The notes below the pieces were generated by a model, which was not told the DNA's origin, searched no databases, and was given only the letters and a program-made list of their open reading frames with translations. Positions 28,290 through 36,704 of a stretch of DNA of 64,000 nt are shown piece after piece. A program made the position numbers and the translations under genes. Location of the stretch: positions 1 to 64,000 of the forward strand of contig NZ_RJZE01000013.1 of NCBI RefSeq assembly GCF_003986935.1, read 5' to 3'. The stretch is from Paraburkholderia kururiensis JCM 10599 = LMG 19447 (lineage in GTDB: Bacteria > Pseudomonadota > Gammaproteobacteria > Burkholderiales > Burkholderiaceae). How positions within the stretch are numbered: the stretch's first letter is position 1; every line of letters begins with the position of its first letter.

Positions 28290-29405
28290 TCAAGATTCTG
28301 TCTGCCTTACGAGCGAGTCGTATACCGCGACATACGATTCGACCATCCGCTCGGCGGTAAAGTGTGCCTCAAACCGCTTGCGTGCATTCGCCCCCAAGCG
28401 GGTCGCTAGGGCCTCGTCGGCCCACAGTGAGTCCATCGCGTTGCGCAACGACGCGGCATCGCTAGGCGGCACCACAATGCCGGTTTCGGAGTCGACGTTT
28501 ACGTATGAGGTGCCAGTGCCAATTTCCGCGGAAATCAGCGCCTTGCCGAACATGGCGCCCTCGAGCAGCGAAATGCCGAACGCTTCGGAACGCAGATGGG
28601 ACGGAAATACGAGCGCGCGGCACAGCGTCAGCAATGCGATTTTGTCGTCGTCGTCGACCGGCCCGACGAACTCGACCTGGCTCAGTCTTAGCCGGGTAGC
28701 CTGGTCGCGAAGCTCGCTTTCAATAGGCCCGGCACCCACGATAATCACGCGAAAATCAGTGCCACGCAGCGAGTCTAGGAGTATATGTAGTCCTTTGTAA
28801 TACCGAAGGTTACCGACAAACAAAAAGAATTTCTCGCCTGCTCGGTCCTTCCAGTAACGTAGTCTTGCAGAGGAAGGGGCGGGGTAGGATGCTGGATCGA
28901 GTCCGATGGGAATAATTTCCACCTTGTCACGGTAGCGCTTAAGCACGGTGCTCGTTGCCACGTAGTTCGGCGAGGTGGCAACGATCTTGTCGACGCTTGC
29001 GAGAAAGCGATCTCTTAACGGTCGGTAGAGCTGCAGCAGCACCTTCTGCCTCACGATGTCTGAGTGATATGTCACTACCGTCGGCTTACGCAAATGGGTA
29101 GCAAAATGCACCACATCCGCAAACGGCCATGGAAAATGGTAATGAATCAGATCGGCGTCGCGCGCAAGTTCCGCGAAGCGCTTGAATGCTGCTATTGAAA
29201 ACGCAGACGAAGCAATTTCTACATCGAGCTTCGCTCGATGATGGACGTGATCCCCGAAATCCACAGTCGTTGGGTTCCGGCTGACCGTTAAAACCTCGCT
29301 CGTAACGCCCCGCTTAGCGGCGCCGGAGCATATCTGGCCGATCAGTTCTTCAACGCCGCCCATGGAATCCGGTTTATATGTCTTATAGAAGTGAAGAACG
29401 CGCAT
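28290..29405 (-). CDS. GT4 glycosyltransferase, WbpZ-like
   Basis: The product is 371 aa with a GT-B fold. HFYKTYKPDSMGGVEELI at the start and the early HYHFPWPFADV are typical of the WbpZ/WbaZ mannosyl- or rhamnosyltransferase group. FVGNLRYYKGLHILL and the SEAFGISLLEGA block (E-x7-E) form the donor site. In P. aeruginosa WbpZ works with WbpY and WbpX to build the D-rhamnan A-band chain; GDP-D-rhamnose genes in this locus make the same donor likely. It follows manC on the minus strand by 126 bases. Confidence 0.85.
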   Translation of the reverse strand: MRVLHFYKTYKPDSMGGVEELIGQICSGAAKRGVTSEVLTVSRNPTTVDFGDHVHHRAKLDVEIASSAFSIAAFKRFAELARDADLIHYHFPWPFADVVHFATHLRKPTVVTYHSDIVRQKVLLQLYRPLRDRFLASVDKIVATSPNYVATSTVLKRYRDKVEIIPIGLDPASYPAPSSARLRYWKDRAGEKFFLFVGNLRYYKGLHILLDSLRGTDFRVIIVGAGPIESELRDQATRLRLSQVEFVGPVDDDDKIALLTLCRALVFPSHLRSEAFGISLLEGAMFGKALISAEIGTGTSYVNVDSETGIVVPPSDAASLRNAMDSLWADEALATRLGANARKRFEAHFTAERMVESYVAVYDSLVRQTES

Positions 29406-29531
29406 GGGGTACGGCCAGGAATCTTACGTGGCGATTGACGTCTCAACTGCGGCAGTATTGTGTGGTCTCAATCGCAAGGTCGAGAGAATTGCCGAATTAG
29501 TCGGCTATGAGTTAGCTGGGTGTCGGCAAAG

Positions 29532-30983
29532 TCATGCGGCCGGTGCTCGTCCGTAAATGTCCTCGAACCGGACAATGTCGTCCTCGCCAAGATATTCGCC
29601 GCACTGTACTTCAATCAAGACGAGGTCAAGGACACCAGGGTTGATTAGCCGATGCTTGTGTCCAGCAGGAATGTACGTCGATTCGTTCGGCTGTAGGGAA
29701 ATCACTTTGTCGCCATTTACGATGTCAGCGCAACCGCTGACGACGATCCAGTGTTCGCTACGATGGTGGTGCATCTGCAGGGATAGCGAAGCGCCCGGCT
29801 TGACGACGATGCGCTTCATCTTGAAGCGATCTCCCTCCTCGAGCACGGTATAGGTGCCCCACGGGCGATGTACGGTACGGTGCAGTCGATAGGACTGGTG
29901 GTTCGCGCGCTTCAGCTTGGCAACGATCTGCTTAACGTCCTGCGCACGGGACCGTTCTGCGATAAGCAACGCGTCGGGCGTGTCTACCACGATGAGATCG
30001 TGTACGCCCACCATACCAATCAGGCGCTCATCGCTGCGCACAAAGCAATTGCCGACATCGTAAAGCTCAGCCTCGCCGTGGATCCTGTTGCCTTCGGGGT
30101 CCGGTGCGGTCAGTTCGCTGATTGCGAGCCAGGATCCAATATCACTCCACCCTAGTTCACACGGCACGACGGCCACTTTGTCCGACCGTTCCATCACCGC
30201 ATAGTCAATTGAGATGTCCTGCGCTTCGTTGAAACGGTCTGCGTTGAGCTCCACCGAGAAGCCGTCACTCGCCGTGCTTCGCCGTGCCTCTTCAACCGCG
30301 GCCAATGCCGGTTCCAGTACCCCGGGTGCATGGCACTGAAGCTCGGCCAACAGGGTTTCGGCCGTGAAGCAAAATATCCCGGCATTCCACAGGTGGTGTC
30401 CGTCCGCTACGAGTTCTTGCGCAACGCGCAGTTCAGGCTTTTCGATGAATCGGACGACTTTATGGACCGCGTCGGTTCCGGGCAAAGGATGGGCTTCGTA
30501 CTCGATATAGCCGTAACCCGTTTCGGGGCAGGTGGGCCGGATGCCAAAGGTGACAAGCTGTCCTTCCCGCGCCGCGCGTGCAGCGTGTTCTATCGCGACA
30601 CCGAATGCAGCCTCGTCCTCGATCAACTGGTCGGCCGGCATGACAAGCATAATGGCGTCTGCGCCGTGTTCTTCCCGCACTACTTGGGCAGCTACGCCAA
30701 TCGCCGCCGCAGTGTTGCGCGCTGAAGGTTCGAGGACAAACCCCACTCGCGAGACGTCGGCTCGCACGTCGGCGCATTCGTCCTTTGTAAGGAAGAACGT
30801 TTCACGGTTCGTTACGACGAGAACTTCTTTTTCTGAAGCTACGCGCGTTGCCCGCAAAAACGTCTTCTGGAGGAGACTTTGCCCGTCGGCGAGTTTCAGT
30901 AGCGGTTTGGGGAAGGCTTCGCGGGACACCGGCCACAGGCGCGTACCTGCACCGCCGCAAATGATCACAGGAATGATGTTCAT
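29532..30983 (-). CDS. manC: mannose-1-phosphate guanylyltransferase / mannose-6-phosphate isomerase
   Basis: The product is 483 aa, the length of bifunctional type II enzymes such as WbpW and AlgA. The N-terminal pyrophosphorylase has GGAGTRLWPVSREAFPKPLL and makes GDP-mannose. The C-terminal cupin has RPWGTYTVLEEG, QMHHHRSEHWIVVSG and the metal-binding HKHRL segment and would isomerise fructose-6-phosphate to mannose-6-phosphate. It feeds Gmd and Rmd. It is divergent from the WbpM-like gene at 31287. Confidence 0.95.
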   Translation of the reverse strand: MNIIPVIICGGAGTRLWPVSREAFPKPLLKLADGQSLLQKTFLRATRVASEKEVLVVTNRETFFLTKDECADVRADVSRVGFVLEPSARNTAAAIGVAAQVVREEHGADAIMLVMPADQLIEDEAAFGVAIEHAARAAREGQLVTFGIRPTCPETGYGYIEYEAHPLPGTDAVHKVVRFIEKPELRVAQELVADGHHLWNAGIFCFTAETLLAELQCHAPGVLEPALAAVEEARRSTASDGFSVELNADRFNEAQDISIDYAVMERSDKVAVVPCELGWSDIGSWLAISELTAPDPEGNRIHGEAELYDVGNCFVRSDERLIGMVGVHDLIVVDTPDALLIAERSRAQDVKQIVAKLKRANHQSYRLHRTVHRPWGTYTVLEEGDRFKMKRIVVKPGASLSLQMHHHRSEHWIVVSGCADIVNGDKVISLQPNESTYIPAGHKHRLINPGVLDLVLIEVQCGEYLGEDDIVRFEDIYGRAPAA

Positions 30984-31286
30984 GAAACCGTGTGTAAGGA
31001 CGTTCGATCCACTATGCAGGCGCCGATTCTAGCCGATTTCGCAACGTTGGTCGCCCGATTCCCTACATTTGGTTACCAATGTTGCGCGCTCGAACTCTTT
31101 TCCCTACCTTCGAACGCCGTCGAACGCGGTACCTTTGTGCGGTCGCGTTGCCCCAGTAAGGCGTTGTGTTGACAGGGAGCCCGGCCTCCGCTGGCACGCG
31201 CATAGTATTTGCTTCCTGGCGTTGGCATAATTGTTCTTTTTCGACGTAATCCGCTTACCAGCCTCCTTGCCAAGGAAAGTCGCCAG
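30984..31286. promoter_or_regulatory. divergent promoter region manC / wbpM-like gene
   Basis: 303 bases, no gene. TTGACA at 31169-31174 is a perfect -35 but no good -10 lies 16-18 bases on; CATAAT at 31226-31231 is a possible -10 without a good -35. AAGGAAA at 31272-31278 is the likely ribosome binding site for ATG 31287. Confidence 0.4.
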
Positions 31287-33173
31287 ATGTCTCGTCTCAA
31301 ATCGTCGTGGTTATCGCTCAGTGCTTTCGCCTTCGATGCGTGTGCGGTAGCAGGGGCATGGCTGGCGGCGTATGCGATCCGATTTAACGGGATCGTGCCG
31401 GATGATTTCTGGCGCGGCGCAGTCCACTCCCTGACGTGGGTCGTGCTGACCTACTCCCTCATGTTTCGCATCTTTGGCTTGTACCGCGGCATGTGGGTAT
31501 TCGCGAGCTTGCCTGATCTCGTGCGCATTTCCAAGGCGATTGTCACCGGGGGGCTGCTTGTGATGATTGGCGCGGTGATGCTGCAGCCGTTTCCGATCAT
31601 TCCTCGGTCAGTTTTGCTCGTCTCACCCATGTTGCTTTTTCTCGTCATGGGTGGCACACGCGCTCTATATCGAGCGACCAAGGAGTTTTACCTTTATGGC
31701 GGGCTCGTGGCCCAGGGAAAGCCCGTCCTCGTCCTCGGCGCAGGCGCGGCTGGGGCCAGTCTTGCACGGGAGCTATCGCGCTCTGCCGAGTGGCGGTTGG
31801 TGGGTCTTCTTGACGACGATCCGGTCAAGCGAGGCCGCGAGATATACGGTTACAAGGTCTTGGGGCCGATCGGAGAGCTGTCCCGGTTTGCTTCAGAGCT
31901 GAGAGCCGAGCATGCCATCATTGCCATCCCATCCGCCTCGGCCCAGGCCCAGCGTCGCGTTGCCACCATTTGCGTGCGGGCGGGTGTTAAGGCGATGGTG
32001 TTACCGGCGCTTACACCTGTTACGCAAGGCCAAGCATCCCTTTCGCGGGTGCGTCAAATTGACCTCGAGGATTTGCTCGGGCGCGACCCCGTGCATATCG
32101 ACACGCCGCATGTCGAAGCACTCCTACGCGGGAGGGTCGTCATGGTTACCGGGGCTGGTGGTTCCATTGGCTCCGAGTTGTGTCGGCAGATTCTTCGCTT
32201 CGAACCTGCTCAGCTGGTTGCGTTCGATCTTTCTGAGTACGCGATGTATCGACTTACGGAAGAATTGGCGGAGCGCTTTCCCGCATCGTCCGTCGTTTCC
32301 GTCGTCGGCGACGCAAAAGATTCGCTGTTGCTTGACCAGGTGCTGAGTCGTTATGCGCCATTCATCGTTTACCACGCTGCCGCGTATAAGCATGTTCCTC
32401 TGATGGAGCAGTTGAATGCGTGGCAGGCGGTCCGCAACAATGTCCTCGGTACCTACCGCGTGGCGCGAGCGGCAATTCGGCATGGGGCGCGGCGCTTTGT
32501 TCTGATCTCCACCGACAAGGCAGTTAATCCGACAAACGTCATGGGTGCCAGCAAGCGGCTTGCCGAAATGGTGTGTCAGGCGCTACAGCAGACGAGTTCG
32601 CACACGCAATTCGAGACCGTGCGATTTGGCAACGTACTGGGAAGCGCGGGCAGTGTGATTCCAAAGTTCCAGCAGCAGATTGCGAAGGGCGGCCCGGTCA
32701 CGGTCACCCATCCAGAAATCACGCGTTTTTTCATGACCATTCCCGAGGCCTCTCAACTTGTGCTGCAGGCGTCCAGCATGGGGCAGGGCGGCGAGATATT
32801 CATCCTCGATATGGGGCAACCGGTGAAGATCGTCGATCTGGCTCGTGACCTCATTCGCCTGTACGGATTTAGTGAGGAGCAAATCCGCATTATCTTTACA
32901 GGTCTTCGTCCTGGAGAAAAACTGTATGAAGAATTGTTGGCAGACGATGAAACGACCACACGCACCCCGCATCCCAAACTGAGAATCGCACGTGCACGCG
33001 AGGTGCCTGGTCACGTGCTTGATGAGCTCCTGCCTTGGCTGATGCAACATCGAGTGCCAAGCGATGATGAAGTGCGTCGCGACCTGCGCCGATGGATGCC
33101 CGAATATGAACCGACAGCCCTCCCCGCGCTACAAAGTCTGCCGTCTGTCCGGCAGGTGCCGGTGTCTGGCTGA
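31287..33173 (+). CDS. UDP-sugar 4,6-dehydratase, WbpM/CapD type (copy 1)
   Basis: The product is 628 aa. Four N-terminal membrane spans (about 10-125) are followed by a CoA-binding-like domain (GAGAAGASLARE) and the dehydratase domain with TGAGGSIGSELCRQI. The active site reads LISTDKAVNPTNVMGASK, with Met in place of the usual Tyr of YxxxK, as known for WbpM. It should convert UDP-GlcNAc to the 4-keto-6-deoxy sugar at the membrane. It has exactly the length of the protein at 48585-50471 and is nearly identical to it in the last third. Codon use is more AT-rich than in that copy. Confidence 0.92.
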   Translation: MSRLKSSWLSLSAFAFDACAVAGAWLAAYAIRFNGIVPDDFWRGAVHSLTWVVLTYSLMFRIFGLYRGMWVFASLPDLVRISKAIVTGGLLVMIGAVMLQPFPIIPRSVLLVSPMLLFLVMGGTRALYRATKEFYLYGGLVAQGKPVLVLGAGAAGASLARELSRSAEWRLVGLLDDDPVKRGREIYGYKVLGPIGELSRFASELRAEHAIIAIPSASAQAQRRVATICVRAGVKAMVLPALTPVTQGQASLSRVRQIDLEDLLGRDPVHIDTPHVEALLRGRVVMVTGAGGSIGSELCRQILRFEPAQLVAFDLSEYAMYRLTEELAERFPASSVVSVVGDAKDSLLLDQVLSRYAPFIVYHAAAYKHVPLMEQLNAWQAVRNNVLGTYRVARAAIRHGARRFVLISTDKAVNPTNVMGASKRLAEMVCQALQQTSSHTQFETVRFGNVLGSAGSVIPKFQQQIAKGGPVTVTHPEITRFFMTIPEASQLVLQASSMGQGGEIFILDMGQPVKIVDLARDLIRLYGFSEEQIRIIFTGLRPGEKLYEELLADDETTTRTPHPKLRIARAREVPGHVLDELLPWLMQHRVPSDDEVRRDLRRWMPEYEPTALPALQSLPSVRQVPVSG

Positions 33174-33289
33174 GGCGCGCTGTACATCACCGACGTCCCA
33201 TTCCGACTAGCCTTGTCGTACGATGGCGCCCTTCGCCGCGATGCTGTGCTCACGGTTGACCTACCACAAGCCATTCGGGTTTCGTTTGC

Positions 33290-34474
33290 ATGAAGTTGTT
33301 ATTCGATCTGAATTCGCTGCGTCCTCCAAGAAGCGGCGTCAGCTACTACACACAACATCTGCTGGAGGGATTGCTGCGTCAGCCTGACGTCGAGGACATT
33401 GCTGGGTGGGTTGGATCAACGGTCTTCCGGGAGGGCAGCCTGGACGCACTGCTGCGTGCCGAGGACGCTCTACAGAAGGCTGCACAGTTCAGTGTGGGAT
33501 GGAAAGCATCGGTTTTGCGGGCAGCCCGGCATGTGCCGGGCGTCTACAACTCGCGTACCCTGGTGCGCGCCTTCGCGTCTGCAAAGCTACGCCGGGACTT
33601 CAGCCGGCGCGGCTACCTTTATCATGAGACGAACTTCGTTGCTTCCCGATACCACGGGCCCAACGTGGTGACCATTCATGATTTGTCGCATCGTCGGCAC
33701 CCAGAATTTCACCCACGGGTAGCGGTCGGATATCTTGATAACGGGTTACCGCGTACGCTGAAGCAGGCACAAACGGTCATCGCAGTAAGTCGTTACACGA
33801 AGAACGAAATTCACGAGATCTACGGGTTGCCGGATGAAAAAGTGGTCGCCATTCCCTTAGGTGTGGAACCGGCCTTTCAGCCGTATGGTGAGGAGTTCTG
33901 TGCGACGGCACTTGCGCAACTGAATTTGCGATACCGGGGGTTCGTGCTCTCGGTTTGCACGCTGCAGCCTCGTAAGAATCTGGCGCGTCTCGTCGAGGCA
34001 TTCGCTCGTCTTCCCCGGGTCCTGCGTCAGGCATTTCCTCTTGTGCTGATTGGTGCCGACGGCTGGATGAATTCGACCCTGATGGAACAGGCGGGCCCGC
34101 TCGCTCTGGCTGGCGAACTGATAACCCCAGGTTATGTGTCGCGGACGAATCTTCTGCGCTTTTTTGCTTCCGCGGCCGTATTTGCCTACCCATCGCTCTA
34201 CGAGGGATTTGGCTTGCCGGTGGCGGAGGCGATGGCAAGCGGTGTGCCGGTGTTGACGTCCAACGTTACTTCGTTGCCGGAGGTCGTTGCGGGAGCGGCC
34301 CTCGAGATTGACCCCTACTCGGTCGACGAGATAACGGCCGGGCTGGAACGTTTGCTTGTTGATGAAGCGCTCCGCGAGGAACTCATCAAGAGGGGGCTGC
34401 GACGAGCGACCGAATTAAGTTGGGGCACGACGGTCGAGCAGACTTGCAACGTGTACCGTTCACTGGTTTCGTGA
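33290..34474 (+). CDS. GT4 glycosyltransferase
   Basis: The product is 394 aa, a GT-B fold enzyme of the GT4 family. MKLLFDLNSLRPPRSGVSYY opens the acceptor domain; VCTLQPRKNLARLVEAF and the block EGFGLPVAEAMASG (E-x7-E) form the donor site. It belongs to the group related to WbpY and MtfB-type enzymes. Donor and linkage are unknown, though the D-rhamnose context makes GDP-D-rhamnose plausible. It stands 116 bases after the WbpM-like gene and is followed by a decayed epimerase. Confidence 0.88.
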   Translation: MKLLFDLNSLRPPRSGVSYYTQHLLEGLLRQPDVEDIAGWVGSTVFREGSLDALLRAEDALQKAAQFSVGWKASVLRAARHVPGVYNSRTLVRAFASAKLRRDFSRRGYLYHETNFVASRYHGPNVVTIHDLSHRRHPEFHPRVAVGYLDNGLPRTLKQAQTVIAVSRYTKNEIHEIYGLPDEKVVAIPLGVEPAFQPYGEEFCATALAQLNLRYRGFVLSVCTLQPRKNLARLVEAFARLPRVLRQAFPLVLIGADGWMNSTLMEQAGPLALAGELITPGYVSRTNLLRFFASAAVFAYPSLYEGFGLPVAEAMASGVPVLTSNVTSLPEVVAGAALEIDPYSVDEITAGLERLLVDEALREELIKRGLRRATELSWGTTVEQTCNVYRSLVS

Positions 34475-34507
34475 ATCTGCCGCGGATAGCGCAAGAGGGA
34501 ATACGGC

Positions 34508-34811
34508 ATGCGGGATAACAGTGACGGGCGCAACGGGCTTGTCGGCCGAACGCTTTGCGCGGATTTGGGTGACGAGGGGGCATGATGTTGGGACGCTCGT
34601 GCGCAGGTTAGCTCAGGTCGAGTCATTGACCACCCAAGTCACCATTCCGGATGACAATTTCGCAAGTCTTGCGACGGGCGACCCCGACTCGGGTGGTTGC
34701 GATGTCGTAATCCGTCTTGCTGCGCGAGGGCATGTGATGCGGAACAAAAATGCGGAGCCGATTGTTGCATACTGGGCGTCGAACGAGGAAGGCTGTCCAG
34801 TTGAACGCTGA
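34508..34811 (+). pseudogene. remnant of a WbpV-like NAD-dependent epimerase/reductase
   Basis: About 100 codons survive. The frame gives ITVTGATG, then the neighbouring frame gives LVGRTLCADL, then the first frame resumes with VTRGHDVGTLVRR. This fits one lost T near 34537 and one extra G near 34568, two shifts that compensate. Further on, CDVVIRLAARGHVM and EPIVAYWASN match CDVVVHLAARVHVM and EPLAAYRATN of the intact protein at 46587-47546. The sequence then stops at TGA 34809-34811, so about two-thirds of the gene is missing. It was probably a second wbpV. Confidence 0.8.
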
Positions 34812-35100
34812 TGGAGCCAATTTTTTGCGCCAGACTCCCTAACCGGGGAGCGCTCACAGTTTCAGCTTGAATGCATTGCGATCGTAATTGCGGCCCAAGG
34901 CCGGTTAGTTTGCTGGTGTTGGAAATGTTCCCCGAAGTCACGCCCCGTAGCAGCAACTCCGCTGATGTAACGAATTTTGACGTCGGTGCGATACCCCTGT
35001 CTGTGGGATAATTTACGGGTTTCCACTCTACTCGATCAGACTGTCTCGCCGGCCTTCTGCCCCGATCGCTAAGCTTCTTCTCTGACAATAGGTTCTTCGC

Positions 35101-36303
35101 GTGGATGATGACATCTATTATCTTCATATTCCGAAAACAGGCGGCAGTTCTTTTATTTCGTTCCTCGATGCCCAGTTCCGTGCGGCTGACGTTTGTCCTG
35201 CGCAGTTGCTCCCCCAGTTATTTGATATCCCGGGGTTGCAGCTTGCAGATTACCGGTTTTTTCGTGGCCATCTATGGTACGGGCTCAATACCTATCTGAA
35301 GCGGCCGCTTCGCTATATCACGCTACTGAGGGATCCGGTTCAAAGGACTATTTCGTGGTACTCGCACGTCAAGCGCGAAGTAGGGGCATATCGCCATCAT
35401 GATCTGATAACCCGAAATTGGTCTCTACTCGATTTTGTTCGAGACGAGCAAACAAATTGGGACATGATCAACGCACAAACACTATTCCTTGCTGTCGATC
35501 TTGATTATTCTGCGCTTTCTCGCGACCCGGTTGGTTATGGTCAGGCCATAGTAAAGCAGTATGCTCATCGGGGTAACGATCAGAAATTGCTCAATATTGC
35601 AAAGAGGCGGCTCGAGCAGTGTGCATGCTTTGGTATAACCGAACGAATGGATGATTCAATCAATTTAATTTCATATGCCATGAATTTCTATCCGAATTTT
35701 TGGCCACAGAAATTAAACGTTGGGACTAATCGTCCCTCCGCGCGGGAGATATCATCCGAGGTGATTGCCGCTATCAACGAAATTACTGAGCTAGACCGTA
35801 AGCTGTACAACTGGGCTTGTGAGGTTTTCGACGATCGGTTTAGTTTGATGGTTAAATCACTACTTGATTCACATTACAGGTCTAGATGTGAGCATCCGAG
35901 GGGGGCATGGCGCGGTCCTTTGCCCGCGGACGAAAGGAAACGGTTTCAGGTTGGCTTAATTGAGGCACCATGTCATATCGCGGCGGCGGAGCGATTTGAG
36001 ATCAAAGTGACGATCGCGAATCGCTCCTTCTGTGAAGCTGGCGATTCGAATGCGAACCCTGTCAATATCTCCTACCATTGGCGCAACGCGGCTGATGGCA
36101 CGATGGTGGTGTTTGATGGCCAGCGCACCGCGATATCTCCCCCGTTGTTGGTCGGGGAGAAGAGGGATTTTAGGGTGATAATCGTGGCGCCGGTGCAGAT
36201 CGGTAAATACATTTTGAGGCTCACTCTTGTACAAGAGGGGGTGGCTTGGTTCGATGAGGCGGAATCGTCGGTATTTGTGGACTGCGAGGTCGTGATTGGT
36301 TAG
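35101..36303 (+). CDS. sulfotransferase with C-terminal beta domain
   Basis: The product is 400 aa. The N-terminal 240 residues are a sulfotransferase (family 2) domain: the 5'-phosphosulfate loop HIPKTGGSSF at 9-18 and the 3'-phosphate motif LLRDPVQRTISWY at 75-87. Residues of about 280-400 form a beta-sandwich-like domain, with NPVNISYHWRNAADGTMVVF then GKYILRLTLVQEGVAWF. I recall such modules attached to polysaccharide enzymes. It starts at GTG 35101 with ATAGG upstream. It may add sulfate from PAPS to the surface glycan. It is AT-rich and stands alone, which suggests transfer. Confidence 0.8.
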   Translation: MDDDIYYLHIPKTGGSSFISFLDAQFRAADVCPAQLLPQLFDIPGLQLADYRFFRGHLWYGLNTYLKRPLRYITLLRDPVQRTISWYSHVKREVGAYRHHDLITRNWSLLDFVRDEQTNWDMINAQTLFLAVDLDYSALSRDPVGYGQAIVKQYAHRGNDQKLLNIAKRRLEQCACFGITERMDDSINLISYAMNFYPNFWPQKLNVGTNRPSAREISSEVIAAINEITELDRKLYNWACEVFDDRFSLMVKSLLDSHYRSRCEHPRGAWRGPLPADERKRFQVGLIEAPCHIAAAERFEIKVTIANRSFCEAGDSNANPVNISYHWRNAADGTMVVFDGQRTAISPPLLVGEKRDFRVIIVAPVQIGKYILRLTLVQEGVAWFDEAESSVFVDCEVVIG

Positions 36304-36704
36304 AACGTTCAGCGATCGCTGACAGTTGACATGGCGTCCATCGGCTGCATTTTGTCCACAGCCTGTCAAGAGCAGTCGTGAGGGCGTCTTGCCACGATGT
36401 CAACTGGCGAATGCACGCACCTGCGCTGCTATTCTGTGCTTTTTCAAATTATTTTGGTGACAGCCGGATCATGGTCCCAAGCGAGTTCGATCTTTCTATG
36501 CGGTATGACAGCAAGATGCTCAAAAGATCTACGCCAAACTCCGGGGCACTGCCGGCTTTGCCAACGAACACGCAGTTAAATGGCGCGCTTTCAATAGCGA
36601 AATCACAGCATCACGATCTCTTGCTCTGCACTGTACTCGACGATCGTTGCACCTGCGATAGTTTGCGCTCCAAGCGTCAACATTGCGATCCGCCCATGTC
36701 GGCG
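36304..36704. other. 401-base spacer between convergent genes
   Basis: It lies between the sulfotransferase and the end of the nine-gene minus-strand operon. I see no supportable gene, no strong hairpin and no insertion-sequence end. Confidence 0.35.
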
